64,000 bases of DNA. Origin: UBA4736 sp002404015. Its GTDB lineage: Bacteria; Chloroflexota; Dormibacteria; Dormibacterales; Dormibacteraceae. This document shows positions 43,404 through 52,500 of this stretch, one piece after another (positions within the stretch are counted from its first letter, which is position 1; every line of letters starts with the position of its first letter). The position numbers were made by a program, and so were the translations under genes. The notes under the pieces were generated by a model. That model did not search any database and was not told where the DNA came from. It saw only the letters and a list, made by a program, of their open reading frames with translations. Location of the stretch: positions 1-64,000 of the forward strand of contig DAIOCN010000010.1 in NCBI GenBank assembly GCA_036747295.1, in the 5' to 3' direction.

Positions 43404-44593
43404 GCGGGTCGCTCAACTGGACCGCCCACCACGCCGCGGCCGGCTGCGACTTCTTCCGGGAGCGCATCCGCGACCCCGACGCCATCCACACCCTGGACGA
43501 CCTGCGGAAGCTGCCGTTGACGACCAAGGAGGAGCTGCGCGAAGCCTACCCATTCGGCTGGACGTGCGTGGCCCTCGACCAGGTGGTGCGCATCCACGCC
43601 TCTTCGGGCACAACCGGCCGCCGGATCGTGGCCAGCTATACCCTGAAGGACCTCGCCGACTGGGCCGACATGTTCGCCCGCTGCTACGAGTTCGCGGGCG
43701 TGACGCCGGCGGACCGCGTCCAGATCACGCCGGGCTACGGTCTCTGGACGGCGGGCATCGGCTTCCAGGCCGGGGTGGAGCGCCTGGGCGCGATGAGCGT
43801 TCCGACGGGGCCCGGCAACCTGGACCTCCAGTTCGAGATGATGCTGGACTTCTCCAGCACGGTCATCTGCGCCACCTCCTCGTTCGGGCTGCTCATGGCG
43901 GAGGAGGCGGCCAAGCGCGGCCTGACCGACAGGCTGGCGCTGCGGGTCGCCATCCTGGGCTCGGAACGCTGGGGCGACGCGATGCGGCAGCGGATCGAAG
44001 AGCTCCTCCAGGTCGAGACCTTCGACATCTACGGATTCACCGAGCTGTACGGACCGGGCACGGGGATCGACTGCGGGCGCCACGAGGGCATCCACTACTG
44101 GGACGACTACTACGTGGTCGAGGTCATCGACCCGGTCAGCGGCCGGGTCCTGCCCGCGGGCGAGGAGGGCGAGCTGGTGGTGACCTCGCTGCGCAAGGAG
44201 GCGCAGCCGCTGGTCCGCTACCGCACGCACGACATCTCGCGCGTGTTCCCCGAGCCGTGCGGCTGCGGCAGCAAATACCCCCGCATCGCCAGGCTGACCG
44301 GCCGCAGCGACGACATGTTCAAGGTCCGCGGCGTGCAGGTCTATCCGGCCATGGTGGACACCGCCCTGGGGCGGATCGAGGGCACCGGCAGCGAGTACCA
44401 GGTTCTGCTCACCCGGGAGGAGGGCCGGGACCGGATGCTGGTGCGGGTCGAGGTCGAGTCGGCGACCGCCAAGGAGGTGGGCGAGAGGCTGCGCGCGGCG
44501 CTCGGCGTGCGCCCTGATGTCGAGGTGGTGCCGGTGGGCACGCTGCCGCGAACCGATCGCAAGACGAAGCGGGTCTTCGATGAGCGCGTTTAG
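43400..44593 (+). CDS. Phenylacetate-CoA ligase (PaaK)-like adenylate-forming enzyme
   Basis: AMP-forming CoA ligase of 397 aa in the PaaK family. Seen: LRKLPLTTKEELREAYPFG, the P-loop-like ASSGTTGRRIVASYT, motif FDIYGFTELYGPG, GEEGELVVTSL, RYRTHDISRVF, and the C-terminal RSDDMFKVRGVQVYPAMV with a final catalytic-Lys region GTLPRTDRKTKRV. The Cys-Gly-Cys in EPCGCGSKYPR is typical of PaaK. It activates an aryl-acetic or benzoic-type acid to its CoA thioester by family knowledge; the exact acid is unknown. ATG 43400 overlaps the ATP-grasp stop by four bases and the next gene starts 14 bases before its own stop. Confidence 0.88.
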   Translation: MSGSLNWTAHHAAAGCDFFRERIRDPDAIHTLDDLRKLPLTTKEELREAYPFGWTCVALDQVVRIHASSGTTGRRIVASYTLKDLADWADMFARCYEFAGVTPADRVQITPGYGLWTAGIGFQAGVERLGAMSVPTGPGNLDLQFEMMLDFSSTVICATSSFGLLMAEEAAKRGLTDRLALRVAILGSERWGDAMRQRIEELLQVETFDIYGFTELYGPGTGIDCGRHEGIHYWDDYYVVEVIDPVSGRVLPAGEEGELVVTSLRKEAQPLVRYRTHDISRVFPEPCGCGSKYPRIARLTGRSDDMFKVRGVQVYPAMVDTALGRIEGTGSEYQVLLTREEGRDRMLVRVEVESATAKEVGERLRAALGVRPDVEVVPVGTLPRTDRKTKRVFDERV

Positions 44594-46862
44594 CGTCATC
44601 GGCAAGCCGGTCCGCAAGCTCGACGGCAAGGACAAGGTGTTGGGTCGGACGCGCTTCGTGAGCGACATCACGCTCCCCGGCATGGCGACCGGCCGGATCC
44701 TGCGCAGCCCGCATGCGCACGCCCGGATCGTGTCAATCGACACTGCCGCCGCCGAGCGGCTGCCCGGCGTCTTTGCGGTCATCCACGCCGGTAACGTGAC
44801 GCAGCAACCGTTCGGCTACGGCAGCGACAACCTGCCGCTCAAGAAGGACAAGGTTCGCTGCGCCGGGGACGAGGTGGCGGCGGTCGCCGCGGCCGACGGC
44901 GAGGTCGCCGAGCGCGCCCTCGACCTGATCCAGGTCGAGTACGAGGTCCTGGAGCCGGTGTTCGATCCCTTCCTGGCGCTGGCGGCGGGCGCCCCCCGCA
45001 TCCACGAGGAGCGCACGGACCTGGACGGCAACGTCTCGATGCGCTGGGACTTCGAGACCGGCGACGTGGAGGCGGCGGCGCGCCAGGCGGCCGTGATCGT
45101 GGAGGGCGAGTACTCGAGCCCGCTGTCGGCGCCGGCCTCCATCGAGACCCACGTCTGCCTGGCCGAGTTCTCGTCCGAAGGCCATCTCGACGTCTGGACC
45201 GGGGTCCACATGGCGTTCATGTACCGCAAGGCGCTGGCCGACTCGCTGGACCTGGACTGGCGGGAGATCACGGTCCACCAGCCGCCGATCGGGGGCAGCT
45301 TCGGCGGCAAGATCGACATCGACCCCATCGACTTCATCACCGTGCTGCTGGCCAGGGCGGCCCGGCGTCCGGTGAAGATCCACTTCAGCCGGGAAGAGGA
45401 GTTCGCCGGCTCCCGCGTCCGCCAGCCCATGCACTTCAAGATGCGGACCGGCGCCGACGCCGACGGCAACATCCTCTTCCGAGAGGCGGAAGTGGTCTCC
45501 GACAACGGCGCCTACAACGCCTGGGGCTCGCATGCGCTGCTGGTCGTGATGCAGACGATCAGCTCGCTCTACCGGGTGCCCAACTCGCGCGTTTCGAGCC
45601 GGGTCGTCTATACGAACAAGGCCTACGGCGGCTCGGTGCGCGGCTTCGGCAACCCGGAGGCCACCTTTGCGGTGGAGCAGCAGACCGAGCAGCTGGCCGA
45701 CGCCCTCGGGATGGACCCCATGGACATCCGGCTCAAGAACGCCAACCAGAGCGGCGACGTCACCCCCCAGGGCATGCGGATCACCTCCTGCGGCCTCTCG
45801 GACTGCATCCGCGCCGTCCGCCGGCAGTCCGGCTGGGACGTCCGCCGGGGCCGGATACGTGACCAGCATCGAGGCCTGGGTGCGGCCGCGTACATCCACG
45901 TCGGCGGCGGCGCCCGGATCTATCCCTCCGATGGCTGCGGCTCGATCCTGAAGATCGACGAGGCGGGCCGGGTGACGCTGATCACTGGCGCCTCCGAGCT
46001 TGGGCAGGGCTCGGAAACGGTGCTGGCGATGATCGCCGCCGAGGAGCTCGGCGTTCCGCTGGCGGCCATCAAGGTCGTGAACGACGACACCGAGGTGAAG
46101 CCCTGGGACGTCGGCGCCCACGCCAGCCGCACCACCTTCGTGGCCGGCAACTCCGCCAAGGTGGCCGCCCGCGAGCTCCGAGAGAAGCTGCTGGAGACGG
46201 CGGGCGAGTTCCTGGAGGTGGACGCCACCGACCTTGAGATCAGGGACGGCCTGATCACTGTCAAGGGCTCGCCAGGGCGCTCGGCGGACTACGCCAAGAT
46301 CGCCCGCCGACGGATGCTCCGGCAGGGCGGCTCGATGCTGATCGCCAGCTCCTTCTACGACCCCCCGACCGAGCCCCAGGACAAGCGCTACGTCGGCAAC
46401 ATCTCGGCGGCCTACGGATTCGGGGCCCACGTGGCCGAGGTGGAGGTGGATGTGGAGACCGGCCTCGTCACGGTCGTCGACCTCTGGACCGCCCACGACG
46501 TGGGCCGGGCCCTGAACCCGATGGGCGTCGAGGGCCAGATCCAGGGCGGCGCCGTGATGGGCCTCGGCCTGGCCCTGACCGAGGAGCTGGGGATCGGCGA
46601 CGGCCACATCCTGCAGCCCTCACCGCGCGAGTACGGGATGCTGACCGCGCTCGGGGTGCCGCCGATCCACATCACGCTCGTCGAGACGATCGACCCCGAG
46701 GGTCCTTTCGGCGCCAAGGGGGTGGGCGAGGCCGGCCTGATCCCGGTCGCGGCCGCGGTGGCCAACGCGTTTGCGGACGCCACCGGCGTGCGTGCCCGGT
46801 CCTACCCGCTGGCGCCCTGGAAGGTTCTCGAGTGGCTCAGGCAGCAACCGCCCCCGAGCTGA
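44580..46862 (+). CDS. Molybdenum hydroxylase large subunit (4-hydroxybenzoyl-CoA reductase/xanthine dehydrogenase alpha-type)
   Basis: Mo-pterin-binding subunit of 760 aa of the xanthine oxidase family. Seen: KPVRKLDGKDKVLGRTRFVS, HAHARIVSIDTAAAERLPGV, CAGDEVAAVAAADGEVAERAL, Mo-pterin loop PPIGGSFGGKIDIDPIDF, GGSVRGFGNPEATFA, GAHASRTTFVAGNS and the C-terminal DPEGPFGAKGVGEAGL with the catalytic Glu. The KIDIDPI insertion and the CoA-ligase neighbour favour the 4-hydroxybenzoyl-CoA reductase branch over xanthine dehydrogenase. The partner FAD and 2Fe-2S subunits are not in the window, which is unusual. ATG 44580 overlaps the PaaK-like stop by 14 bases, so co-translation is expected. Confidence 0.87.
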   Translation: MSAFSVIGKPVRKLDGKDKVLGRTRFVSDITLPGMATGRILRSPHAHARIVSIDTAAAERLPGVFAVIHAGNVTQQPFGYGSDNLPLKKDKVRCAGDEVAAVAAADGEVAERALDLIQVEYEVLEPVFDPFLALAAGAPRIHEERTDLDGNVSMRWDFETGDVEAAARQAAVIVEGEYSSPLSAPASIETHVCLAEFSSEGHLDVWTGVHMAFMYRKALADSLDLDWREITVHQPPIGGSFGGKIDIDPIDFITVLLARAARRPVKIHFSREEEFAGSRVRQPMHFKMRTGADADGNILFREAEVVSDNGAYNAWGSHALLVVMQTISSLYRVPNSRVSSRVVYTNKAYGGSVRGFGNPEATFAVEQQTEQLADALGMDPMDIRLKNANQSGDVTPQGMRITSCGLSDCIRAVRRQSGWDVRRGRIRDQHRGLGAAAYIHVGGGARIYPSDGCGSILKIDEAGRVTLITGASELGQGSETVLAMIAAEELGVPLAAIKVVNDDTEVKPWDVGAHASRTTFVAGNSAKVAARELREKLLETAGEFLEVDATDLEIRDGLITVKGSPGRSADYAKIARRRMLRQGGSMLIASSFYDPPTEPQDKRYVGNISAAYGFGAHVAEVEVDVETGLVTVVDLWTAHDVGRALNPMGVEGQIQGGAVMGLGLALTEELGIGDGHILQPSPREYGMLTALGVPPIHITLVETIDPEGPFGAKGVGEAGLIPVAAAVANAFADATGVRARSYPLAPWKVLEWLRQQPPPS

Positions 46863-48202
46863 CGAGCTGGCGCTCGATCCTCAGCGGCCCTCGCGGCCGG
46901 CTGACGCTGGGCCTGGCCCTGATCACGCTGTCGGTCGCCACCGAGTCGCTGATCGTGACGTCGATCATGCCCGTCATCGTCCGCGACCTCGGCGGGCTGA
47001 ACCTCTACGGCCTGGCCTTCAGCGCGTTCTTCCTGGCCGGGCTGGCGTCGATCCCGACGGCCGGCTGGATGGCGGACCGCTTCGGACCCTCGCTGCCCTT
47101 CGTCGTGCTGATGGGAATCTTCCTGGCCGGCACCGTGGCCGCGAGCCTGGCGCCCAGCATGCCGGTGCTGGTGCTGGCCCGGGTCGCCCAGGGCTACGGC
47201 GCGGGGGCCCAGTTCACGATCTCGCAGAGCACGGTGGCGCGCGCGTTCGCGGAAGGCGCCCGCGTCAAGGTGCTGTCCCTCCTCTCCGCCACCTGGGTTT
47301 TGCCGAGCCTGGTCGGTCCAGCCCTGGGCAGCGTGATCGCCACCGCGTTTGGCTGGCGCTGGGCGTTCGCGGTGATCATCGCCCCGGCCCTGGCGGCCTT
47401 CCTGCTGACCTACCCCAGCCTGCGGCGCATCGGCCGGACGGCCTCGCAGCAGTCGACGCCTCTGCCCCTGGCCCGACCCCTGCTGGTCGCCGCGGGCGCC
47501 GGGCTCGTCGTCATCGGCCTCACCGCCGCCGCCTGGTGGGGGGCCCTCCTGTTCCTGGTCGGGCTGCCGGTCCTGGCGACCTCGCTTCGCCACGTGGTGC
47601 CCCCCGGCACCTTCGGCGCCCGCCGCGGGCTGCCCGCCATCGTGGCCGCCAGCTTCGTCCTGAACATGGCCTTCTACGCGGCCGCCAGCTTCGTGCCCCT
47701 GGTGTTGACGGGGGTCCGCCACACGTCGATCACGCAGGCTGGCATCGCGGTCACGGTGGCCACCTTCTCCTGGACGGTGGGCGTCTGGATCAACACCCAG
47801 CTGATCGGGCGCCTGCCACGCGAGCTGATCCTGACGGGCGCGGCGAGCCTGCTCCTGGCCGGCATCGCCGGCTTCGCCCTGGCGCTGGCGGGCGTGCCGC
47901 TGCTCTTCGCCTTTGCCGCCTGGGCGCTGGCCGGGGCGGGCATGGGGATCGTGTTCAACACCCTGACCCTGAACGCCATGGCGGCGGCTCCCAGGGGCGG
48001 CGAGGGCCAGGCGATGGGGGGCCGCAACCTCAGCTCCAGCCTGGGGACGGCCATGGGAACCGGGCTGGGCGGGGTGGCGATCGCGGCCGGCCATGCGCTG
48101 GGCCTGCCCCTCAGCTCCGAGCTGGCCGCCATCTACGCGTTCGCTCTGCTGTCGGCCCTGGCGACCATGGCGCTTGCCCACCGAGCCACCCCCGCCGGCT
48201 GA
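46832..48202 (+). CDS. MFS transporter
   Basis: Major facilitator superfamily permease of 456 aa with 12-14 hydrophobic segments (first about ITLSVATESLIVTSIMPVIV). Seen: the motif A region AGWMADRFGPSLPF, RVAQGYGAGAQFTISQSTVA (DHA2-like loop), WRWAFAVIIAPALAAFLLT and GAGMGIVFNTLTLNAMAA. The N-terminal pattern fits DHA2-type drug/acid exporters. GTG 46832 overlaps the Mo-subunit gene by 31 bases; a later start would lose the first segment. As last gene of the aromatic-type operon it could import the substrate or export a product. Confidence 0.87.
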   Translation: MAQAATAPELTSWRSILSGPRGRLTLGLALITLSVATESLIVTSIMPVIVRDLGGLNLYGLAFSAFFLAGLASIPTAGWMADRFGPSLPFVVLMGIFLAGTVAASLAPSMPVLVLARVAQGYGAGAQFTISQSTVARAFAEGARVKVLSLLSATWVLPSLVGPALGSVIATAFGWRWAFAVIIAPALAAFLLTYPSLRRIGRTASQQSTPLPLARPLLVAAGAGLVVIGLTAAAWWGALLFLVGLPVLATSLRHVVPPGTFGARRGLPAIVAASFVLNMAFYAAASFVPLVLTGVRHTSITQAGIAVTVATFSWTVGVWINTQLIGRLPRELILTGAASLLLAGIAGFALALAGVPLLFAFAAWALAGAGMGIVFNTLTLNAMAAAPRGGEGQAMGGRNLSSSLGTAMGTGLGGVAIAAGHALGLPLSSELAAIYAFALLSALATMALAHRATPAG

Positions 48203-48276
48203 GAGTCGATTGGGGGATTCCCTCAGCCGGGACCGGGGAGTGGGGGGTTGCGGCCGGTCGCGCGTTGTACTGGGGT

Positions 48277-48819
48277 ATGACCGGCGACTATCAGGCGGGC
48301 TCCAAGGTGGACTTCGACCGGCTCTATGAGGTCACCTACCCCCGCCTTTTCGGAACGGTGTTGGCCATCGTTCGGGACCGCGCGGCGGCCGAGGATTGCG
48401 TGCAGGAGGCCTTCCTGCGCGCCTACCGACGCTGGTCGTCGTGGCGGGGCGAGGCCCCCGCGGAGGCGTGGATCTTCCGGATCGCGATCAACGTGGCCAT
48501 CTCGCATCGGCGGGCTGAACGGCTGCATGAGGTAGGCGAGCTGATCCGCCGGCTGGGGCGCCCGCAGCCCGAAGACCCCACCCGCCTCACCGATCCCGAC
48601 CTGCTTCGCGAACTGCGAGCGCTGCCGCCCAAGCAGGCCGTGGCATTGATCCTCCGGCACGTTCACGGCTATACCAATCGGGAGATCGCGTTCGCCCTGG
48701 GCGTGCCCGAGCGGACGATCGCCTCCCGGCTGGCGGGCGCGCGCGCTCAGCTCAAGGTGCGGCTCCAGCCGGCTCTTTTGGGTACTCGGCGGGGCCACCG
48801 CGTCCCTACTGGCGACTGA
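48277..48819 (+). CDS. ECF-type RNA polymerase sigma factor
   Basis: Sigma-70 family protein of 180 aa with only regions 2 and 4. Seen: region 2 VDFDRLYEVTYPRLFGTVLA, RDRAAAEDCVQEAFLRAYRR and WIFRIAINVAISHRRAER; region 4 ALPPKQAVALILRHVHGYTN and EIAFALGVPERTIASRLAGA. ATG 48277 gives the full region 2; the longer frame upstream belongs to shadow sequence over the MFS gene. The partner gene begins three bases after its stop and encodes a membrane protein, the usual arrangement for a sigma/anti-sigma pair. Regulon unknown. Confidence 0.9.
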   Translation: MTGDYQAGSKVDFDRLYEVTYPRLFGTVLAIVRDRAAAEDCVQEAFLRAYRRWSSWRGEAPAEAWIFRIAINVAISHRRAERLHEVGELIRRLGRPQPEDPTRLTDPDLLRELRALPPKQAVALILRHVHGYTNREIAFALGVPERTIASRLAGARAQLKVRLQPALLGTRRGHRVPTGD

Positions 48820-48822
48820 TCA

Positions 48823-49458
48823 ATGGGAACGGGCAAAAACGCATTCGACGAATGGCTGGAAGGCGAGCTGCGGCACGCCGCGGGCCCCCAGAGGGGCCCG
48901 AGTCCACGGGCTGGCCAGTCCGCGTACCACGCCGCGTCCCTTAGCGGAGGAGTCCAAGTGAGCCTTATCTCGAACCTGGTGCAGGCGCTGACCACGAAGG
49001 CGGCGGCCGTCGTGGCGGCGTCCGCGCTTGTCGTCGGCGGGGGCGTGGCGGCAACCGCCGCCACAGGCAGCCCGAATCCGGTCAATTGGGGCCAGGCGGT
49101 GGTCCAACAGGTGCAGGCGTGCAAGGCGGAGCCGGCCTCGGAGGCGCCCGCCGCGTCCCGATCGCGCGACAACGTCGGCCAGTGCGTCAGTTCATTCGCG
49201 AAGCAGCACGCCAGCGAGGCCCGGGAGAATCACCCCACGCCGGAGGCAAGCGAGTCGCCCGAGGCCATTGGGACGCCGAAGGCCGAAAAGAGCCCTGAGC
49301 CGAAGGAAACCCCGGAGGCCAAGGAGTCGCCCGAGGCCGCGGAGTCGCCCCGGGCCAAGCAATCGCCTGAGGCAGACGGGCCCGGCGCCAGTGACAAGAC
49401 GGGGGTCCGGACGGGCAAGCCGAGCCCGAAACCCGGCAACGGCGGCGGCCACAACTAG
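48823..49458 (+). CDS. Single-pass membrane protein with SPEA-rich tail, putative ECF partner
   Basis: Protein of 211 aa encoded three bases after the ECF sigma gene. Seen: a charged cytoplasmic N-terminus (1-45, MGTGKNAFDEWLEGEL), a hydrophobic segment about 57-80 (TTKAAAVVAASALVVGGGVA), a domain with two Cys (VQACKAEP and GQCVSSF), and a low-complexity acidic tail of repeated SPEA/TPEA/SPEP-like units (about 138-188). No zinc-binding HxxxCxxC anti-sigma motif is present. By position it may regulate the sigma factor or sense wall state, but this is inference; no named family was recognised. Confidence 0.65.
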   Translation: MGTGKNAFDEWLEGELRHAAGPQRGPSPRAGQSAYHAASLSGGVQVSLISNLVQALTTKAAAVVAASALVVGGGVAATAATGSPNPVNWGQAVVQQVQACKAEPASEAPAASRSRDNVGQCVSSFAKQHASEARENHPTPEASESPEAIGTPKAEKSPEPKETPEAKESPEAAESPRAKQSPEADGPGASDKTGVRTGKPSPKPGNGGGHN

Positions 49459-49473
49459 ACTCAGTTTCCAGAT

Positions 49474-49500
49474 GGGGCCGGGCCTGACTGCCCGGTCCCC
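49474..49500 (+). terminator. Hairpin downstream of the ECF partner gene
   Basis: GGGGCCGGGC (49474-49483) pairs with GCCCGG-TCCCC (49490-49500) around CTGACT, followed by CTTTG. It lies between the ECF partner stop (49458) and the promoter of the next gene. Confidence 0.6.
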
Positions 49501-49513
49501 CTTTGCGCCCAAC

Positions 49514-49519
49514 TAGAAT
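49514..49519 (+). promoter_or_regulatory. -10 box for the indolepyruvate oxidoreductase gene
   Basis: TAGAAT is ten bases before GTG 49530, so transcription would start only a few bases before the start codon. It sits directly downstream of the terminator hairpin at 49474-49500. Confidence 0.5.
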
Positions 49520-49529
49520 TTTCGGCATC

Positions 49530-52500
49530 GTGGCCACCGTCCGCCTGGACGACAAGTACACCCTCGAGGAGGGCACCGCCTTCATGACGGGGGTGCAGGC
49601 GCTGGTCCGGCTCCCGATCGAGCAGGCCAAGCGCGATCGCGCGGCCGGCCTCAAGGTCGGTACCTTCATCAGCGGCTATCCCGGCTCGCCGCTGGGCGGC
49701 TACGACATCGCGCTGATGCAGGCCAAGCGATTCCTCGACCCGCTCGACATCCACTTCGTGCCCGGCCTCAACGAGGAGCTGGCCGCCGCCAACGTCTGGG
49801 GCAGCCAGATGACGGACGTGTTCGGCTCCTCCTACGACGGCGTCACCGGCATCTGGTACGGCAAGAGCCCGGGCGTCGACCGCTGCCTGGACATCTTCAA
49901 GCACGCCAACCTGGGGGGCGGCCCGCGCCACTCCGGGATGCTGGCGCTGGCCGCCGACGACCCCCAGGCCAAGAGCTCGACCCTGCCCAACAACAGCGAG
50001 TGGGACTTCGTCGCCTGCGGCATGCCGGTGCTCTTCCCGGCCAGCGTCTCCGAGTTCCTGGAGGTCGGCCTGCACGGTATCGCCCTCTCCCGCCTGACCG
50101 GGCTCTGGGTGGGCTTCAAGGCGGTCACCAACCTCTGCGACGGCGGGGCCTCGGTCCGGGTGGGTCCGAACCTGCCCCAAGTGGTGATCCCCGACCTGCC
50201 CGGCTTCACCAAGCCGCACAGCTTCATCTTCTTCGCGCCCGGCTCGATCGAGCTGGAGCAGCACCTGTACGAGCAGCGCTTCCCGGCCGCCCACGCCTAC
50301 GCCCGAGCCAACCGGCTGGACCGCATCGTCCAGGCGGGCCGCCGCGACCGGCTCGGCATGGTCGCCGCGGGCAAGACCTACAGCGACCTGGTCCAGGCGC
50401 TCGCCGACATGGGGCTGGGCGACGCCCAGCTGGCGGAGCATGGCATCCGGGTGCTGAAGCTGGGAATGGTCTACCCGCTGGAGCCGAAGATCGTCCGCGA
50501 GTTCGCCGAGGGACTCGAGGAGATCGTGGTCGTCGAGGAGAAGCGCGACCTGGTCGAGGGCCAGCTGCGGAGTATCCTCTACCCGCTCGAGCGCCGGCCC
50601 CGGGTGGTCGGCAAGCGGGACGAGGACGGCCGGCCGCTGTTCCCGATCCATGGCGAGCTGGACGCCGATACGGTCGCTGAGCGTCTGGGGCCGCGCCTGC
50701 TGCACCTGCCGACCCGGCTGCCCGGCGTGGCGCGCCGGTTGAAAGAGCTGGAGGAGGTGCGAGGACGCCACTACCAGGAGTTCAGCCGGCGCACGCCCAA
50801 CTACTGCCCCGGCTGCCCGCACAGCCGCTCCACCGTGTCGCTCGACGGCCAGCTCGTGGGTGGCGGCATCGGCTGCCATGGGATGGCGCCGCTGATGACG
50901 CAGGAGGAGCGGCAGACGATCAACGCCGCGCCGATGGGCGCCGAGGGCTCGGCGTTCATCGGGGTCGCGCCCTTCGTCGACCCCGACCACTTCATTCAGA
51001 ACGTAGGCGACGGGACCTTCTTCCACTCCGCCTCGCAGTCGCTCCGCGCGACCGTGGCGGCGGGGATCAACATCACCTTCAAGCTGCTCTACAACGGCCA
51101 CGTCGCGATGACCGGCGGCCAGGACCCGACCGGCGTCCAGGACGTCCCCACGCTGACCCGCTACCTGGAGGCCGAGGGGGTGGCCCGGACCATCATCGTG
51201 TCCGAGAAGTACGACTCCTACCAGGGCCTGGAGTTCCCCGCCAACGCCAAGCTGTACCCGCGGGAGCGCTACGAGGACGCGGTGCGGGAGCTGCGCGAGG
51301 TGCCCGGTACCACCGTCCTCCTCTTCGACCAGGAGTGCGCAGCCGAGAAGCGCCGGGCGCGCAAGCGGGGCAAGCTGCCCGAGCCCCAGAAGTACGCCTT
51401 CATCAACGAGGACGTGTGCGAGGGCTGCGGGGACTGCGGCGACGTCTCCAACTGCATGTCCGTCCAGCCGGTGGAGACCGAGCTGGGCCGGAAGACCCAG
51501 ATCCACCAGGCCTCCTGCAACAAGGACTACTCCTGCACGCGCGGCGACTGCCCCTCCTTCGTGACGGTCTACACGTCCAAGGGCCTGGTGCGCCGCACGG
51601 CTCCCGAGCTGGAAGCGGGCAGCGTCCCCGAGCCGGAGCGCAGGGTCAAGGTGCCGGCCGACGGCTACCGCGTGTATATGCCGGGGATCGGGGGCACCGG
51701 CGTCGTGACCGCCAACCAGGTGCTGGCCTACGCGGCGCTGCTGGAAGGTCTCCAGGTCCACTCGCTGGACCAGACCGGGCTGGCCCAGAAGGGGGGCGCC
51801 GTGCTCTCCTCGCTGGTCCTTCTCGATGGCGAGCGGCCCTACTGGTCGAACAAGGTCGGCGTGGGCCGGGCCGACCTCATGCTGGCGCTGGACACCCTGG
51901 GCGCCGTTGCCCTGGTCAACGCCGACCGGATGTCGCCCGACCGGACCGTGGTGGTCGCCGACTCGACCGTTCAGCCGACGGCCGACGTGATCCGCCACGT
52001 CGAGCTCCTGATGCCCGGCCGGAGCGCCCTGCAGCGCGCGGTGGACGGCTTCAGCCGCGCCGCCGACAACGTGTGGTTGGAGGCGGGCAGGACCGCCGAG
52101 TCCCTCTTCGGCGACCAGATGCTGACGAACACGTTCATGCTCGGCGTGGCCTACCAGGCGGGCCTGCTGCCGATCTCCGGCCCCAACCTCGAAGAGGCGA
52201 TGCGGATGAACGGCGTCCAGGTCGACCGCAACCTGCAGGCGTTCCGTTATGGGCGCCTCTTCCAGCACGACCCGGCTGCCCTGGCCGCCCAGGTCGGCGA
52301 GCCGCTCCGCGACTACGACGCCGAGCGGCGCCGCTATCTCGGCAGGCTGAACGGATCCGGCGCCGCCTACGAGAGGCAGTTGGCGCGCTGCTCCGAGCTG
52401 CCCGAGGAGCTACGCCGGCAGCTGGCGATCCGGCTGGGGGAGCTGATCCAGTACCAGGACGTGCGCTACGCCGACCGCTACCTGGACGAGGTGCTGGCGA

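Noticed and set aside
46771..48276. Upstream in-frame extension of the ECF sigma factor over the MFS gene
   Set aside because: Out-of-frame reading of the MFS gene; conserved sigma region 2 starts after ATG 48277.
49230..49400. SPEA-coding repeats as a CRISPR-like or DNA-level repeat
   Set aside because: Units vary in DNA sequence and length and keep the reading frame; the repetition is at protein level.
49461..52268. 935-codon minus-strand frame
   Set aside because: Exactly antisense to the conserved indolepyruvate oxidoreductase; translation is His/Val/Asp-rich without domains.
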